Of a stretch of 15,616 nucleotides of DNA, positions 6,644 to 12,806 are shown piece after piece. This DNA is from Hyphomicrobiales bacterium (GTDB lineage Bacteria; Pseudomonadota; Alphaproteobacteria; Rhizobiales; Beijerinckiaceae). The notes below the pieces were generated by a model, which saw only the letters and a list, made by a program, of their open reading frames with translations, ran no database searches and had not been told where the DNA came from. The position numbers and the translations under genes are program-made. Within the stretch, counting starts at the first letter, position 1; the number at the start of each line of letters is the position of its first letter. The stretch covers positions 1 to 15,616 of the forward strand of contig JAQGKM010000349.1 in NCBI GenBank assembly GCA_028290125.1, read 5' to 3'.

Positions 6644-6667
6644 GCCTGATGCCGATCGACATCAGGC
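6644..6667. promoter_or_regulatory. 24-bp near-perfect palindrome, operator candidate
   Basis: GCCTGATG (6644-6651) and CATCAGGC (6660-6667) flank the central CCGATCGA; across all 24 bp only one base pair breaks the symmetry. It lies 112 bp upstream of the sodB start and 129 bp upstream of the 6796 gene start, in the divergent intergenic region. No T run follows on either strand, so a terminator is unlikely. I cannot name the regulator. Confidence 0.4.
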
Positions 6668-6701
6668 GCAGCCGCAGCAATCGGCCGGACCCGGCCGCAA
6701 C

Positions 6702-6739
6702 TTGGCGTTTTTGCCAAAGACATGCCGTCAGGTTACATT
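6702..6739 (+). promoter_or_regulatory. Candidate promoter with overlapping dyad for the 6796 gene
   Basis: TTGCCA (6711-6716), 17 nt, TACATT (6734-6739) resembles a housekeeping promoter (5/6 and 4/6 matches) and would start near 6746, about 50 nt before the ATG. The -35 box overlaps the inverted repeat TTGGC-N6-GCCAA (6702-6717), which could serve as an operator. Confidence 0.35.
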
Positions 6740-6795
6740 TACCAAACAATCCGCAAGCTGCGTGCGGGTCAGGGAAGAATCAGGAACGTGACGAC

Positions 6796-8055
6796 ATGAA
6801 GTGGACGGTAGCCGGGGCGGGGGCGCTCCTGTGCGTCGCGGGTATTTATGCCCTGATCACTGGCAGCAGCATCATCCAGGTTGAGCGCGGCTGGGCGACG
6901 TTCATCGTGGGCGCGGTCCTGCTCGGCGCGGGCGCCGTGGTGATCGCGATCGCCGCCTTGATGGGTCGTATCGACCGGCTGATCGCCGCCACGCAATTCT
7001 CCGCCGTGAATGCGCAGGATTTCCATGACGAGGACTCCGCCGGCGCGGATGCAAGCGACGGACAGGCGCCTCCTGAACCCGAGCCGACGCCCCGCATGCA
7101 ACGGGCTGCACGCGATGTGCCGCCGCCGCCGCGCGAAGTCGCTGTCGAGCCGATGCCGACGCTGGAAAGTGTGAGATCGCAAGCCGTTGCGATGCCCGTA
7201 ACTCTTAGCCCGCCGGCCCCCCAGGAGCCCGCCCCCGACGCGCGCCCGGCCGGTCTGCGCGACTTCGAATTCGTGTTCCCGCCCGGCGAGGCCGCCGCGA
7301 AGGAAGCCGAGCTCGCCGAGCGGGTGGAGCCGATCCAGCCGCTCGAAACCGCAAGGCCCTCGACCCTCGGCGGGTTGGGCTGGCTGCGCCGCGGCAAGAC
7401 GGAAGAACCCGTCAGCCGCGAAATGCCGCCGGAGCCGGAGCCGGAGCCGGAGCCAGAGCCGCAGCCGTCGTTCGAGCACGACGTCGCGACCGCCGCCCTG
7501 TCCAGCCACGCCGCCGAGCAGCATCCCGAGCCCGCTCCGGAGCCCGAACCCGAAGAGGTTCGCGCGCCCGAGGAGCGCGCGGAGATGGCCGAGTTCACCT
7601 GGTCGGATGCCAAATCGGACGACGTCGCGCCGCCGGCGGACAGCAAGCCTGAACCCCAGCCTGCCGCCGATCCCTTCAGCAGCGACTGGCTGGAACGGGC
7701 GCTGGCTGGAGATGACGAAACGCAGGAGACATCGCGTTTCACGCCACCCTCGGCGCGTCGCGCCGCTGCCGCCGAGCAGCAGTCACGGGACGAAGCGGCG
7801 GCGGTTGAATCCGCCGCTGCCCTTGAGCCGGCGCCGTTCGAGGATGCGCCCGCAGGCCTGCAGCTGGTCCCGCCAGCCGAAACCGTCTTCGACAACAAGC
7901 CGGCGCCCGTCGAAATCGGCCGCTACCGCGCCAACGACGTCGCCTATGTGATGTTCTCGGATGGCTCGATCACGGCGGAGACGCCCGCTGGCGGCTCCTA
8001 TCGCTTCACGTCGCTCGTCGAATTGCGCGCCTTCATCGAACGCGGCGGCGCCTGA
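6796..8055 (+). CDS. Uncharacterised membrane-anchored protein, acidic Pro/Glu-rich
   Basis: A 419-residue protein without an assignable function. Two hydrophobic helices lie at the N-terminus (about residues 5-24 and 34-56), followed by GRIDRL and a long, probably disordered cytoplasmic region rich in Pro, Glu and Ala. This includes an uninterrupted Pro-Glu dipeptide run at about 212-224 and further PEPE patches near 240-260. The last 50 residues look folded and conserved: IGRYRANDVAYVMFSDGSIT, then ETPAGGSYRFTSLVELRAFI. From memory, similar tails (a short beta-rich FxDGSI...AETP...F.S..ELRAFI motif) occur in Hyphomicrobiales hypothetical proteins. The ATG at 6796 is chosen because it starts the first helix and has AGGAA upstream; earlier in-frame codons would add a non-conserved, arginine-rich leader. 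It ends 6 nt from the convergent oligopeptidase gene. A spacer-type protein reaching from the membrane is one reading. Confidence 0.8.
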   Translation: MKWTVAGAGALLCVAGIYALITGSSIIQVERGWATFIVGAVLLGAGAVVIAIAALMGRIDRLIAATQFSAVNAQDFHDEDSAGADASDGQAPPEPEPTPRMQRAARDVPPPPREVAVEPMPTLESVRSQAVAMPVTLSPPAPQEPAPDARPAGLRDFEFVFPPGEAAAKEAELAERVEPIQPLETARPSTLGGLGWLRRGKTEEPVSREMPPEPEPEPEPEPQPSFEHDVATAALSSHAAEQHPEPAPEPEPEEVRAPEERAEMAEFTWSDAKSDDVAPPADSKPEPQPAADPFSSDWLERALAGDDETQETSRFTPPSARRAAAAEQQSRDEAAAVESAAALEPAPFEDAPAGLQLVPPAETVFDNKPAPVEIGRYRANDVAYVMFSDGSITAETPAGGSYRFTSLVELRAFIERGGA

Positions 8056-8061
8056 GCGCGG

Positions 8062-10170
8062 TCACACCCCGCGCTCGCCCTGCACGCAATCGATCGCGAA
8101 AGCATATTCGCGGGCGACGTCCTTCAGCGCGTCGAAGCGGCCGGCTGCGCCGCCGTGTCCGGCTTCCATGTTGGTGAACAGGATGATCGGGCCGCCGCCC
8201 GTCATGCGTTCGCGCAACCGCGCCACCCATTTCGCCGGCTCCCAATATGTGACGCGCGGATCGGTCAGCCCCGCCTCGACGAGCATCGCCGGATAGCGCT
8301 GCGCGCGTACATTGTCGTAGGGCGAGTAGGACAGGATCGTCCTGAATGCGTCCTCGTCCTTGCCGGGATTGCCCCACTCCACCCACTCGGGCGGCGTGAG
8401 CGGCAGTTCGGCGTCGAGCATCGTGTTGAGCACGTCGACGAAGGGCACGTCCGCGATGATTCCGGCAAACAGTTCCGGCGCCATGTTGGCGACGGCGCCC
8501 ATCAGCATGCCGCCCGCGCTGCCGCCGAGCGCGACGATGCGGCCCTCGCGCGTGTAGCGCTCGGTGCAGAGATGGCGCGCCGCCGCGATGAAGTCGGAGA
8601 ACGTGTTGGGCTTGCGCGCCAGCTTGCCGTCCTCGTACCAGTGCCAGCCCTTGTCGGTGCCGCCGCGAATATGCGCGATGGCGTAAACGAATCCGCGATC
8701 GACAAGCGAGAAGCGCGCAGCCGAGAAGGACGCCGGACTTGCGTGTCCGTAAGCGCCATAGCCCTGCAGCAGCACCGGCGCCGAACCGTCGAGCGCGATG
8801 TCGCGGCGATAGAGCAGCGACACCGGCACGCTCTCGCCATCGGGCGCCGGTGCGTAGATGCGGCGCGTCACATACTGGCTCGCATCGTGCCCGGAGGGAA
8901 TCTCCTGCCGCTTGCGCAGCACGCGTTCGCGCGTGCGCAGGTCGTAATCGAAAATCTCGCGCGGCGTCGTCATCGACGAATAGGAGAAGCGCAAGGTGTG
9001 CGTATCGAATTCCGCCATGTGCTCGAGCCCGAGCGAATAGGCTTCCTCGTCGAGCGCGATCTCGTGTTCCTCGCCGTCGCGCATGTCGCGGATGCGAATG
9101 CGCGGCAGGCCGTCTTCGCGCTCCAGTCGCACCAGATGCTGCGCCAGCGGCACGTGCGACATGATCATGCGGCCGCGCCGGTGCGCGATGAAGTCGCGCC
9201 AGTCTCCCGGCGTCGCGAGATCGGCTTCGACGAGCTTGAAATCCTCGGCGCCGTCGGCGTTGGTCGAGATGATCAGCCGGTCGCCATGGTGTTCCGAATC
9301 GTAGCGCAGCCCGGGCCTCCGCGCGGCGACGAGGCGCGGCGGCGCATTGACGTCTTCGAGATCGATGAGGTGCTCTTCGCTGGAATCATGATCGTGCAGA
9401 TCGATGACGCAGAAACGGCGCGACTGCGTGCGGCGGATGCCGACGAACCAGCCCGGATCCTGCTCTTCATAAACGACGCGGTCGCTCTCAGCCGGCGTGC
9501 CGAGAACATGCAGCATGACGCGATGCGGACGATGGTTGTCGTCGAGCCGGACATAAAGGAAAGACGCGCCGTCGGCGCTCCACACCGCGGAGCCGGACGT
9601 CTCATGAACCTCGTCCGGCAGATCCGCGCCGGTCTCGAGATCGCGGACGCGCATGGTGAAAAGCTCGGAGCCTTTTTCGTCGGCGCACCACGCCAGCCTG
9701 CTGTGGTCGGGCGAGACGTTCACGCGTCCGAACTGGAAAAACGCCTTGCCGGCGCCGAGCGCGTCGCCGTCGAGCATGATGGCCTCGTCGCCCGCCGTCT
9801 CGCGCGAGCGTCGGCAGAACAGCGGGTGCTGCCCGCCCTGGCGGTGCTTGCGGTAATAGACGAACGGCCCGTCCGGCGTCGGCACGTCGACGTCATCCTC
9901 GCGGATACGGGCGCGCATTTCGCCGAAAAGATGCGCGCGCAAGCTTTCGCCCGGCGCCAGCATCTGCGCCGCATAGGCGTTCTCGGCTTCGAGCAACGCG
10001 CGAATGTCGGCCGGCAGGGCGGTCGGGTCGCGCAGGACCTCCTGCCAGTTCTCGGCCTTCAGCCATGCGTAATCGTCCTCGATCGCGACGCCATGGACTT
10101 CGTAGACATGCGGGCGCTTCTCGGCGCGCGGTGGCTGGGCGGTCTCGAATGCGTCATTTGGTCGGGTCAT
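8062..10170 (-). CDS. ptrB: Oligopeptidase B (S9A family serine peptidase)
   Basis: A 702-residue prolyl-oligopeptidase-family enzyme that cuts short peptides after basic residues in the cytoplasm. The N-terminus matches oligopeptidase B (RPHVYEVHGVAIEDDYAWLK). The seven-bladed propeller fills about residues 75-420 and limits substrate size. The C-terminal alpha/beta-hydrolase domain carries the triad Ser551 (GGSAGG), Asp637 (GLTDPRVTYWEPAKW) and His672 (MEAGHGG), with YGAYG and AHIRGGTDKGWHWYEDGK in the usual order. Length fits the family (about 680-710). The ATG at 10170 is preferred because the family N-terminus starts soon after; a longer frame reaches 10275 with arginine-rich sequence that looks non-coding. 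It is divergent from mucR across 226 bp and ends 6 nt from the convergent 6796 gene with no terminator between, so the two transcripts probably overlap. Confidence 0.93.
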   Translation of the reverse strand: MTRPNDAFETAQPPRAEKRPHVYEVHGVAIEDDYAWLKAENWQEVLRDPTALPADIRALLEAENAYAAQMLAPGESLRAHLFGEMRARIREDDVDVPTPDGPFVYYRKHRQGGQHPLFCRRSRETAGDEAIMLDGDALGAGKAFFQFGRVNVSPDHSRLAWCADEKGSELFTMRVRDLETGADLPDEVHETSGSAVWSADGASFLYVRLDDNHRPHRVMLHVLGTPAESDRVVYEEQDPGWFVGIRRTQSRRFCVIDLHDHDSSEEHLIDLEDVNAPPRLVAARRPGLRYDSEHHGDRLIISTNADGAEDFKLVEADLATPGDWRDFIAHRRGRMIMSHVPLAQHLVRLEREDGLPRIRIRDMRDGEEHEIALDEEAYSLGLEHMAEFDTHTLRFSYSSMTTPREIFDYDLRTRERVLRKRQEIPSGHDASQYVTRRIYAPAPDGESVPVSLLYRRDIALDGSAPVLLQGYGAYGHASPASFSAARFSLVDRGFVYAIAHIRGGTDKGWHWYEDGKLARKPNTFSDFIAAARHLCTERYTREGRIVALGGSAGGMLMGAVANMAPELFAGIIADVPFVDVLNTMLDAELPLTPPEWVEWGNPGKDEDAFRTILSYSPYDNVRAQRYPAMLVEAGLTDPRVTYWEPAKWVARLRERMTGGGPIILFTNMEAGHGGAAGRFDALKDVAREYAFAIDCVQGERGV

Positions 10171-10396
10171 GACTCGTCTTTCAAGGGCGGGCGCGAGTCC
10201 CTTCAGATGGCGGCCAGAGCGAGTCTTGGCAAGCTTTGTGCGCCGCCCTTCGCCCGCTTTGAGCCATGTGATCAAATTACGCTGCCGGCACAGTAAAAGG
10301 CTTGCGCTTGGCTGTAAGCTTTGTCGTTATATCCAAGAGCAACAAAGCATCGTCGTAATGCGACGGCGCACTCCGAGACAAGAAAGACGCTACTAA
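10171..10396. promoter_or_regulatory. Divergent ptrB/mucR control region with GANTC cluster
   Basis: This 226-bp gap has three GANTC motifs (10171-10175, 10195-10199, 10221-10225) within 55 bp; the first two also form the inverted repeat GACTCG/CGAGTC. The half nearest mucR is richer in A and T and holds TTATAT (10327-10332) and a CGTCG-TAATG-CGACG hairpin (10351-10365) in the likely mucR leader. MucR proteins are known to bind AT-rich DNA and to repress their own genes, so autoregulation here is plausible. I could not fix a -35 box. Confidence 0.4.
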
Positions 10397-10819
10397 ATGG
10401 CAGCCGACCGGACTCAAGCCAGTTTCGTACAATTGGCAGCCGACATTGTTTCTGCCTACGTGAGCAACAATACCATTCCGGCGACGGACGTGTCCCGTGT
10501 CCTGCGCGAGGTGCATCTTGCCCTGACGCGCCTCGGCGAGACTGAGCCCGTTGCCGTGACGCCTCCGGATCAGCTGCGTCCTGCGGTGCCGGCCAAGAAA
10601 TCCGTCACCAGCGATTTCATCATCTGCCTGGAGGATGGGAAAAAATTCAAGTCGCTGAAGCGTCACCTGCGCACGCAGTACAACATGTCGCCTGACGAAT
10701 ATCGCGATAAGTGGGGTCTCGGGCCAGATTACCCGATGGTGGCGCCCAATTACGCGCTGGCGCGCTCGCAGCTCGCCAAGCAGATGGGTCTCGGCCAGCA
10801 GCGCCGCCGACGCCCCTGA
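10397..10819 (+). CDS. mucR: MucR/Ros family zinc-finger-type transcriptional regulator
   Basis: A 140-residue DNA-binding regulator. The N-terminal helical half (about residues 8-50) mediates oligomerisation in the family, and the C-terminal Ros/MucR domain (about 70-130) is clear: DFIICLEDGKKFKSLKRHL, then EYRDKWGL and YPMVAPNYALARSQLAKQMG, ending in a basic QQRRRRP tail. MucR proteins are H-NS-like silencers of AT-rich promoters controlling exopolysaccharide, motility and cell-cycle genes in Hyphomicrobiales. In Ros the zinc ligands are two Cys and two His. Here the matching positions are Cys77, Asp80 and His90, but the fourth is Gln94/Tyr95 (RTQYN), so the usual last His is missing. The ATG at 10397 gives the family N-terminus; the ribosome site is weak. 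DUF6456 follows 85 bp downstream on the same strand. Confidence 0.95.
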   Translation: MAADRTQASFVQLAADIVSAYVSNNTIPATDVSRVLREVHLALTRLGETEPVAVTPPDQLRPAVPAKKSVTSDFIICLEDGKKFKSLKRHLRTQYNMSPDEYRDKWGLGPDYPMVAPNYALARSQLAKQMGLGQQRRRRP

Positions 10820-10841
10820 GCGGGTCGTGGTTAAGGAATTA

Positions 10842-10870
10842 TTGCTTGCATAAGAAAATAATCCTGTAAT
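10842..10870 (+). promoter_or_regulatory. Candidate promoter of the DUF6456 gene
   Basis: TTGCTT (10842-10847), 17 nt, TGTAAT (10865-10870) is a fair housekeeping-type promoter (4/6 and 5/6 matches) in a markedly AT-rich stretch between mucR and the DUF6456 gene. The AT-rich, T/A-step-rich sequence is also the kind of DNA MucR proteins bind. Confidence 0.4.
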
Positions 10871-10904
10871 AAGCTCAGTTCGGGTTTGTTACAGGAGTTT
10901 GCGC

Positions 10905-11708
10905 ATGACCTTTTCCACGTCCCATCGCCTGATCGTGGCGCTGTACAATGACAATTCTTATGCCTGGCGGCCGGATGGCGACGGCGGCGAGCTGCGCGTG
11001 GTCGCGCGCCGCCGCAATGTTTCGGTCGAGACCGGGCGCTTTCCCGCCGAGGCTGGCGCCGCACTGATCGGGTCGGGGCTCGCCGAATGGCAGGAGCCCG
11101 GCCCGTCGCGCCGCGAACGGCTGGTGCTCACGGCGCAAGGCCGCGCCCGCGCGAGCCTGACGCAGGGCGACAATGGCGTCGAACCTGCGCGCATCTTCCA
11201 TGGTGACGTCGTCCGCACCGCAGGCGCACTCGTCGAGGAGGCGGAAAGTCCGCTCGCCTGGCTCGCGCGCCGGCGCGGCAAGGACGGCGCGCCGCTGCTG
11301 TCGTCCGATCACCTTCAGGCCGGCGAACGCCTGCGCCGCGATTTCGAGCTCGCCCGCACGCTGCCCCGCGTCACCTCAAGGTGGGACGGGATGCCGGGCG
11401 CAGGTGCTGCCGCGCCGCAGGCCGGGCCGGTGACCGACATGGCGCTCGCGGCGCGCCAGCGCGTGGAAGCCGCCATGCAGGCCGTCGGTCCGGAATTCTC
11501 CGGGCTCCTCATAGATGTCTGCGGGTTCCTGAAGGGCCTCGAGACGGTGGAGAGCGAGCGCCGCTGGCCACGCCGCTCGGGCCGCATCGTGCTCGATCTC
11601 GCGCTCGGGCGTCTCGCGCGGCATTACGGGATCGGCGCGCGGCCCGCGCCCGCGAGCGCACCCATGCGCCACTGGGGCGCACAGGATTACCGCCCGTCGC
11701 TGACTTAG
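10905..11708 (+). CDS. DUF6456 domain-containing protein
   Basis: A 267-residue protein of unknown function. The C-terminal half carries the DUF6456 pattern: AGERLRRDFELARTLPRVTSRWD (140-161), ALAARQRVEAAMQAVGPEFS (180-199), LLIDVCGFLKGLETVESERRWP, and IVLDLALGRLARHYG (to about 242). The N-terminal part (about 48-82), with AGAALIGSGLAEW...RLVLTAQGRA, reads like a small winged-helix with its strand-loop-strand wing, so DNA binding is possible; that is inference. AGGAG (10893-10897) sits 7 nt before the ATG at 10905 and too close to an alternative TTG at 10899, which decides the start. It follows mucR, probably from its own promoter. Its TAG stop overlaps by 4 bp the stop of convergent sufE, so the two 3' ends are interlocked with no terminator between. 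Confidence 0.88.
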   Translation: MTFSTSHRLIVALYNDNSYAWRPDGDGGELRVVARRRNVSVETGRFPAEAGAALIGSGLAEWQEPGPSRRERLVLTAQGRARASLTQGDNGVEPARIFHGDVVRTAGALVEEAESPLAWLARRRGKDGAPLLSSDHLQAGERLRRDFELARTLPRVTSRWDGMPGAGAAAPQAGPVTDMALAARQRVEAAMQAVGPEFSGLLIDVCGFLKGLETVESERRWPRRSGRIVLDLALGRLARHYGIGARPAPASAPMRHWGAQDYRPSLT

Positions 11709-12133
11709 GCCGTGGCGAGCGCCGCGCGTGCATCGGACTTGATGCGCTCGACCATCGAGCGCACGCCGTTCGAGCGCTGCGGCGTCAGATGGGCGTCGAG
11801 CCCGAGCTTCTTGAACAGATCCTGCGCGTCGGTGGCCAGGATCTCCTGCGCCGGTCGTCCCGAATAGAGCGCCAGCACCAGATAGACGAGGCCGCGCACG
11901 ATATGCGCGTCGCTGTCGCCGCGCAGGGTGAGCACAGGCGCGTTGCCGGCGCGCGTGACGTTGGTCTCGACCCAGACCTGGCTCGCGCAGCCGCGCACCT
12001 TGTTGTCCTCGTTGTGCGCCGCCTCGGGCAATGGCTCGAGTTCGCGGCCGAGTTCGATCAGATAGCGGTAGCGATCGTCCCACTCGTCGAGGAGGTCGAA
12101 ATTGTCGATGATGTCGTCGATCGTCGCTGTCAT
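11705..12133 (-). CDS. sufE: Cysteine desulfuration protein SufE
   Basis: A 142-residue SufE-family protein that accepts persulfide sulfur from the desulfurase SufS and passes it to the SufBCD scaffold for iron-sulfur cluster assembly in the cytoplasm. The family features are the N-terminal IDDIIDNFDLLDEWDDRYRY, LPEAAHNEDNKVRGCASQVW with acceptor Cys49 in its loop (Cys51 in E. coli), and the later SDAHIVRGLVYLVLALYSGR and RSNGVRSMVERIK. The length is typical. It is not beside a suf operon in this window. It sits 78 nt downstream of the DUF5330 gene on the same strand and is likely cotranscribed with it. Its TAA shares four bases with the convergent DUF6456 stop. Confidence 0.95.
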   Translation of the reverse strand: MTATIDDIIDNFDLLDEWDDRYRYLIELGRELEPLPEAAHNEDNKVRGCASQVWVETNVTRAGNAPVLTLRGDSDAHIVRGLVYLVLALYSGRPAQEILATDAQDLFKKLGLDAHLTPQRSNGVRSMVERIKSDARAALATA

Positions 12134-12211
12134 TACGCCTGCGCCCGAAGTCTGCCGCCCGAAAAGGTCTTCGCGGCTCTATATGGCGTCCACGGGGGCG
12201 AGCGCCAGCCT

Positions 12212-12520
12212 TTAGCGGCGGGCGGCCAGAGTCGCCGGGCCTCGCCAGCCGGGCGTGCGATCGCCGGGCTGCAGGGTATCCTGCGAGTGATCGCGCGGCG
12301 CGTCCTGTACGGATGCGGGGTCGAACGTCTGGCCGAGTGTGATCGCCTGCGCGGCGCAGCCGATCGGGTCCTTCACGCACAAGGCCTGGGCCTGGCGCGC
12401 GAGCGCGTGCGTGCCCTTCTGGGTCGCGTCGGCAAGATCTGCGCGCAGGCTCTCGCCGTCCCACGGCAGCGCCATGAAGACCAGACCGAGCCAGAACAGA
12501 CTGCGGATCATAAAGAACAT
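12212..12520 (-). CDS. DUF5330 domain-containing small membrane or exported protein
   Basis: A 102-residue protein matching what I recall of DUF5330, which commonly accompanies sufE and a PAS histidine kinase in Hyphomicrobiales. It begins MFFMIRSLFWLGLVFMALPW, a single hydrophobic helix acting as anchor or signal, followed by an alpha-helical stretch with paired cysteines (ALCVKDPIGCAAQAITLGQTF, Cys47 and Cys54 approximately) and a Pro/Gly/Arg-rich tail. The two cysteines could form a disulfide if the domain is periplasmic. The ATG at 12520 is chosen for the hydrophobic start and AAGGG about 7 nt upstream; a longer frame reaching 12787 runs through AT-rich, non-coding-looking DNA and is rejected. 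Function unknown. It is divergent from the kinase gene across 286 bp rich in regulatory-looking motifs. Confidence 0.75.
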   Translation of the reverse strand: MFFMIRSLFWLGLVFMALPWDGESLRADLADATQKGTHALARQAQALCVKDPIGCAAQAITLGQTFDPASVQDAPRDHSQDTLQPGDRTPGWRGPATLAARR

Positions 12521-12563
12521 CACACGACCCTTGAGCGCGCATTTGCGCCCATCCATCGTGATC

Positions 12564-12628
12564 GACTCAAATAAAATTCGAGTCAAACGCGTGCTTGGCT
12601 TTGTAATATTGGCGTTATTCTTTGATTC
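12564..12628. promoter_or_regulatory. GANTC (CcrM) site cluster between DUF5330 and the kinase
   Basis: GACTC (12564-12568), GAGTC (12580-12584) and GATTC (12624-12628) lie within 65 bp of AT-rich intergenic DNA. The first two sit in near-direct repeats GACTCAAA/GAGTCAAA, 16 nt apart. GANTC is the target of the cell-cycle methyltransferase CcrM, whose sites in promoters can tie expression to replication. Confidence 0.4.
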
Positions 12629-12694
12629 ACCAAGGTAACGCCGAAACGTCAATGAAGCCGTATTTGCAAGGTTCGGCTGACGTTGAGGAACTGC

Positions 12695-12755
12695 TAACCA
12701 TGTCGCCTGAAAGGCGCTCCGGGTTGCTGTGAAGGCCGGGTTTTCAACATGGTTA
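12695..12755 (+). other. Possible three-way-junction RNA or operator upstream of the kinase
   Basis: TAACCATGT (12695-12703) and ACATGGTTA (12747-12755) are perfect 9-nt inverted copies. Between them are a hairpin CGCCT-GAA-AGGCG (12704-12716) starting right at the end of the outer arm, and a weaker stem TCCGG/CCGGG (12718-12722 with 12736-12740). As RNA this would close into a 61-nt three-way junction ending 51 nt before the kinase start. A 10-codon reading frame (ATG 12700 to TGA 12732) with GAGGA upstream lies inside it. Confidence 0.3.
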
Positions 12756-12776
12756 CCCTGTTTCCGGGCTTGGCGT

Positions 12777-12791
12777 TTAGCACTCACTTAA
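12777..12791 (+). promoter_or_regulatory. Near-consensus CtrA box before the histidine kinase
   Basis: TTAG-CACTCAC-TTAA matches the CtrA consensus TTAA-N7-TTAA at 7 of 8 positions, with the correct 7-nt spacer. It ends 15 nt before the GTG start at 12807. CtrA is the master cell-cycle regulator in many alphaproteobacteria; whether it binds here is inference. Confidence 0.4.
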
Positions 12792-12806
12792 GGCCCTGCT
12801 GCGAAG

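Noticed and set aside
6682..6697. CGGCCGG-AC-CCGGCCG dyad upstream of the 6796 gene
   Set aside because: The arms are of the low-complexity GC type common in this DNA, and a 2-nt loop is too short for a hairpin.
10258..10276. TTTGA-N9-TCAAA inverted repeat between ptrB and mucR
   Set aside because: The 9-nt spacer does not fit the N6 spacing of CRP/FNR sites, and five-base arms are expected often by chance.
8155..10296. Long plus-strand open frame (about 700 codons) opposite oligopeptidase B
   Set aside because: Shadow of ptrB on the other strand: arginine-rich, no recognisable domain, and ptrB has full catalytic motifs.
12521..12787. N-terminal extension of the DUF5330 frame up to 12787
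   Set aside because: It crosses AT-rich DNA with regulatory-like motifs, and the hydrophobic start with a ribosome site at 12520 fits the family.
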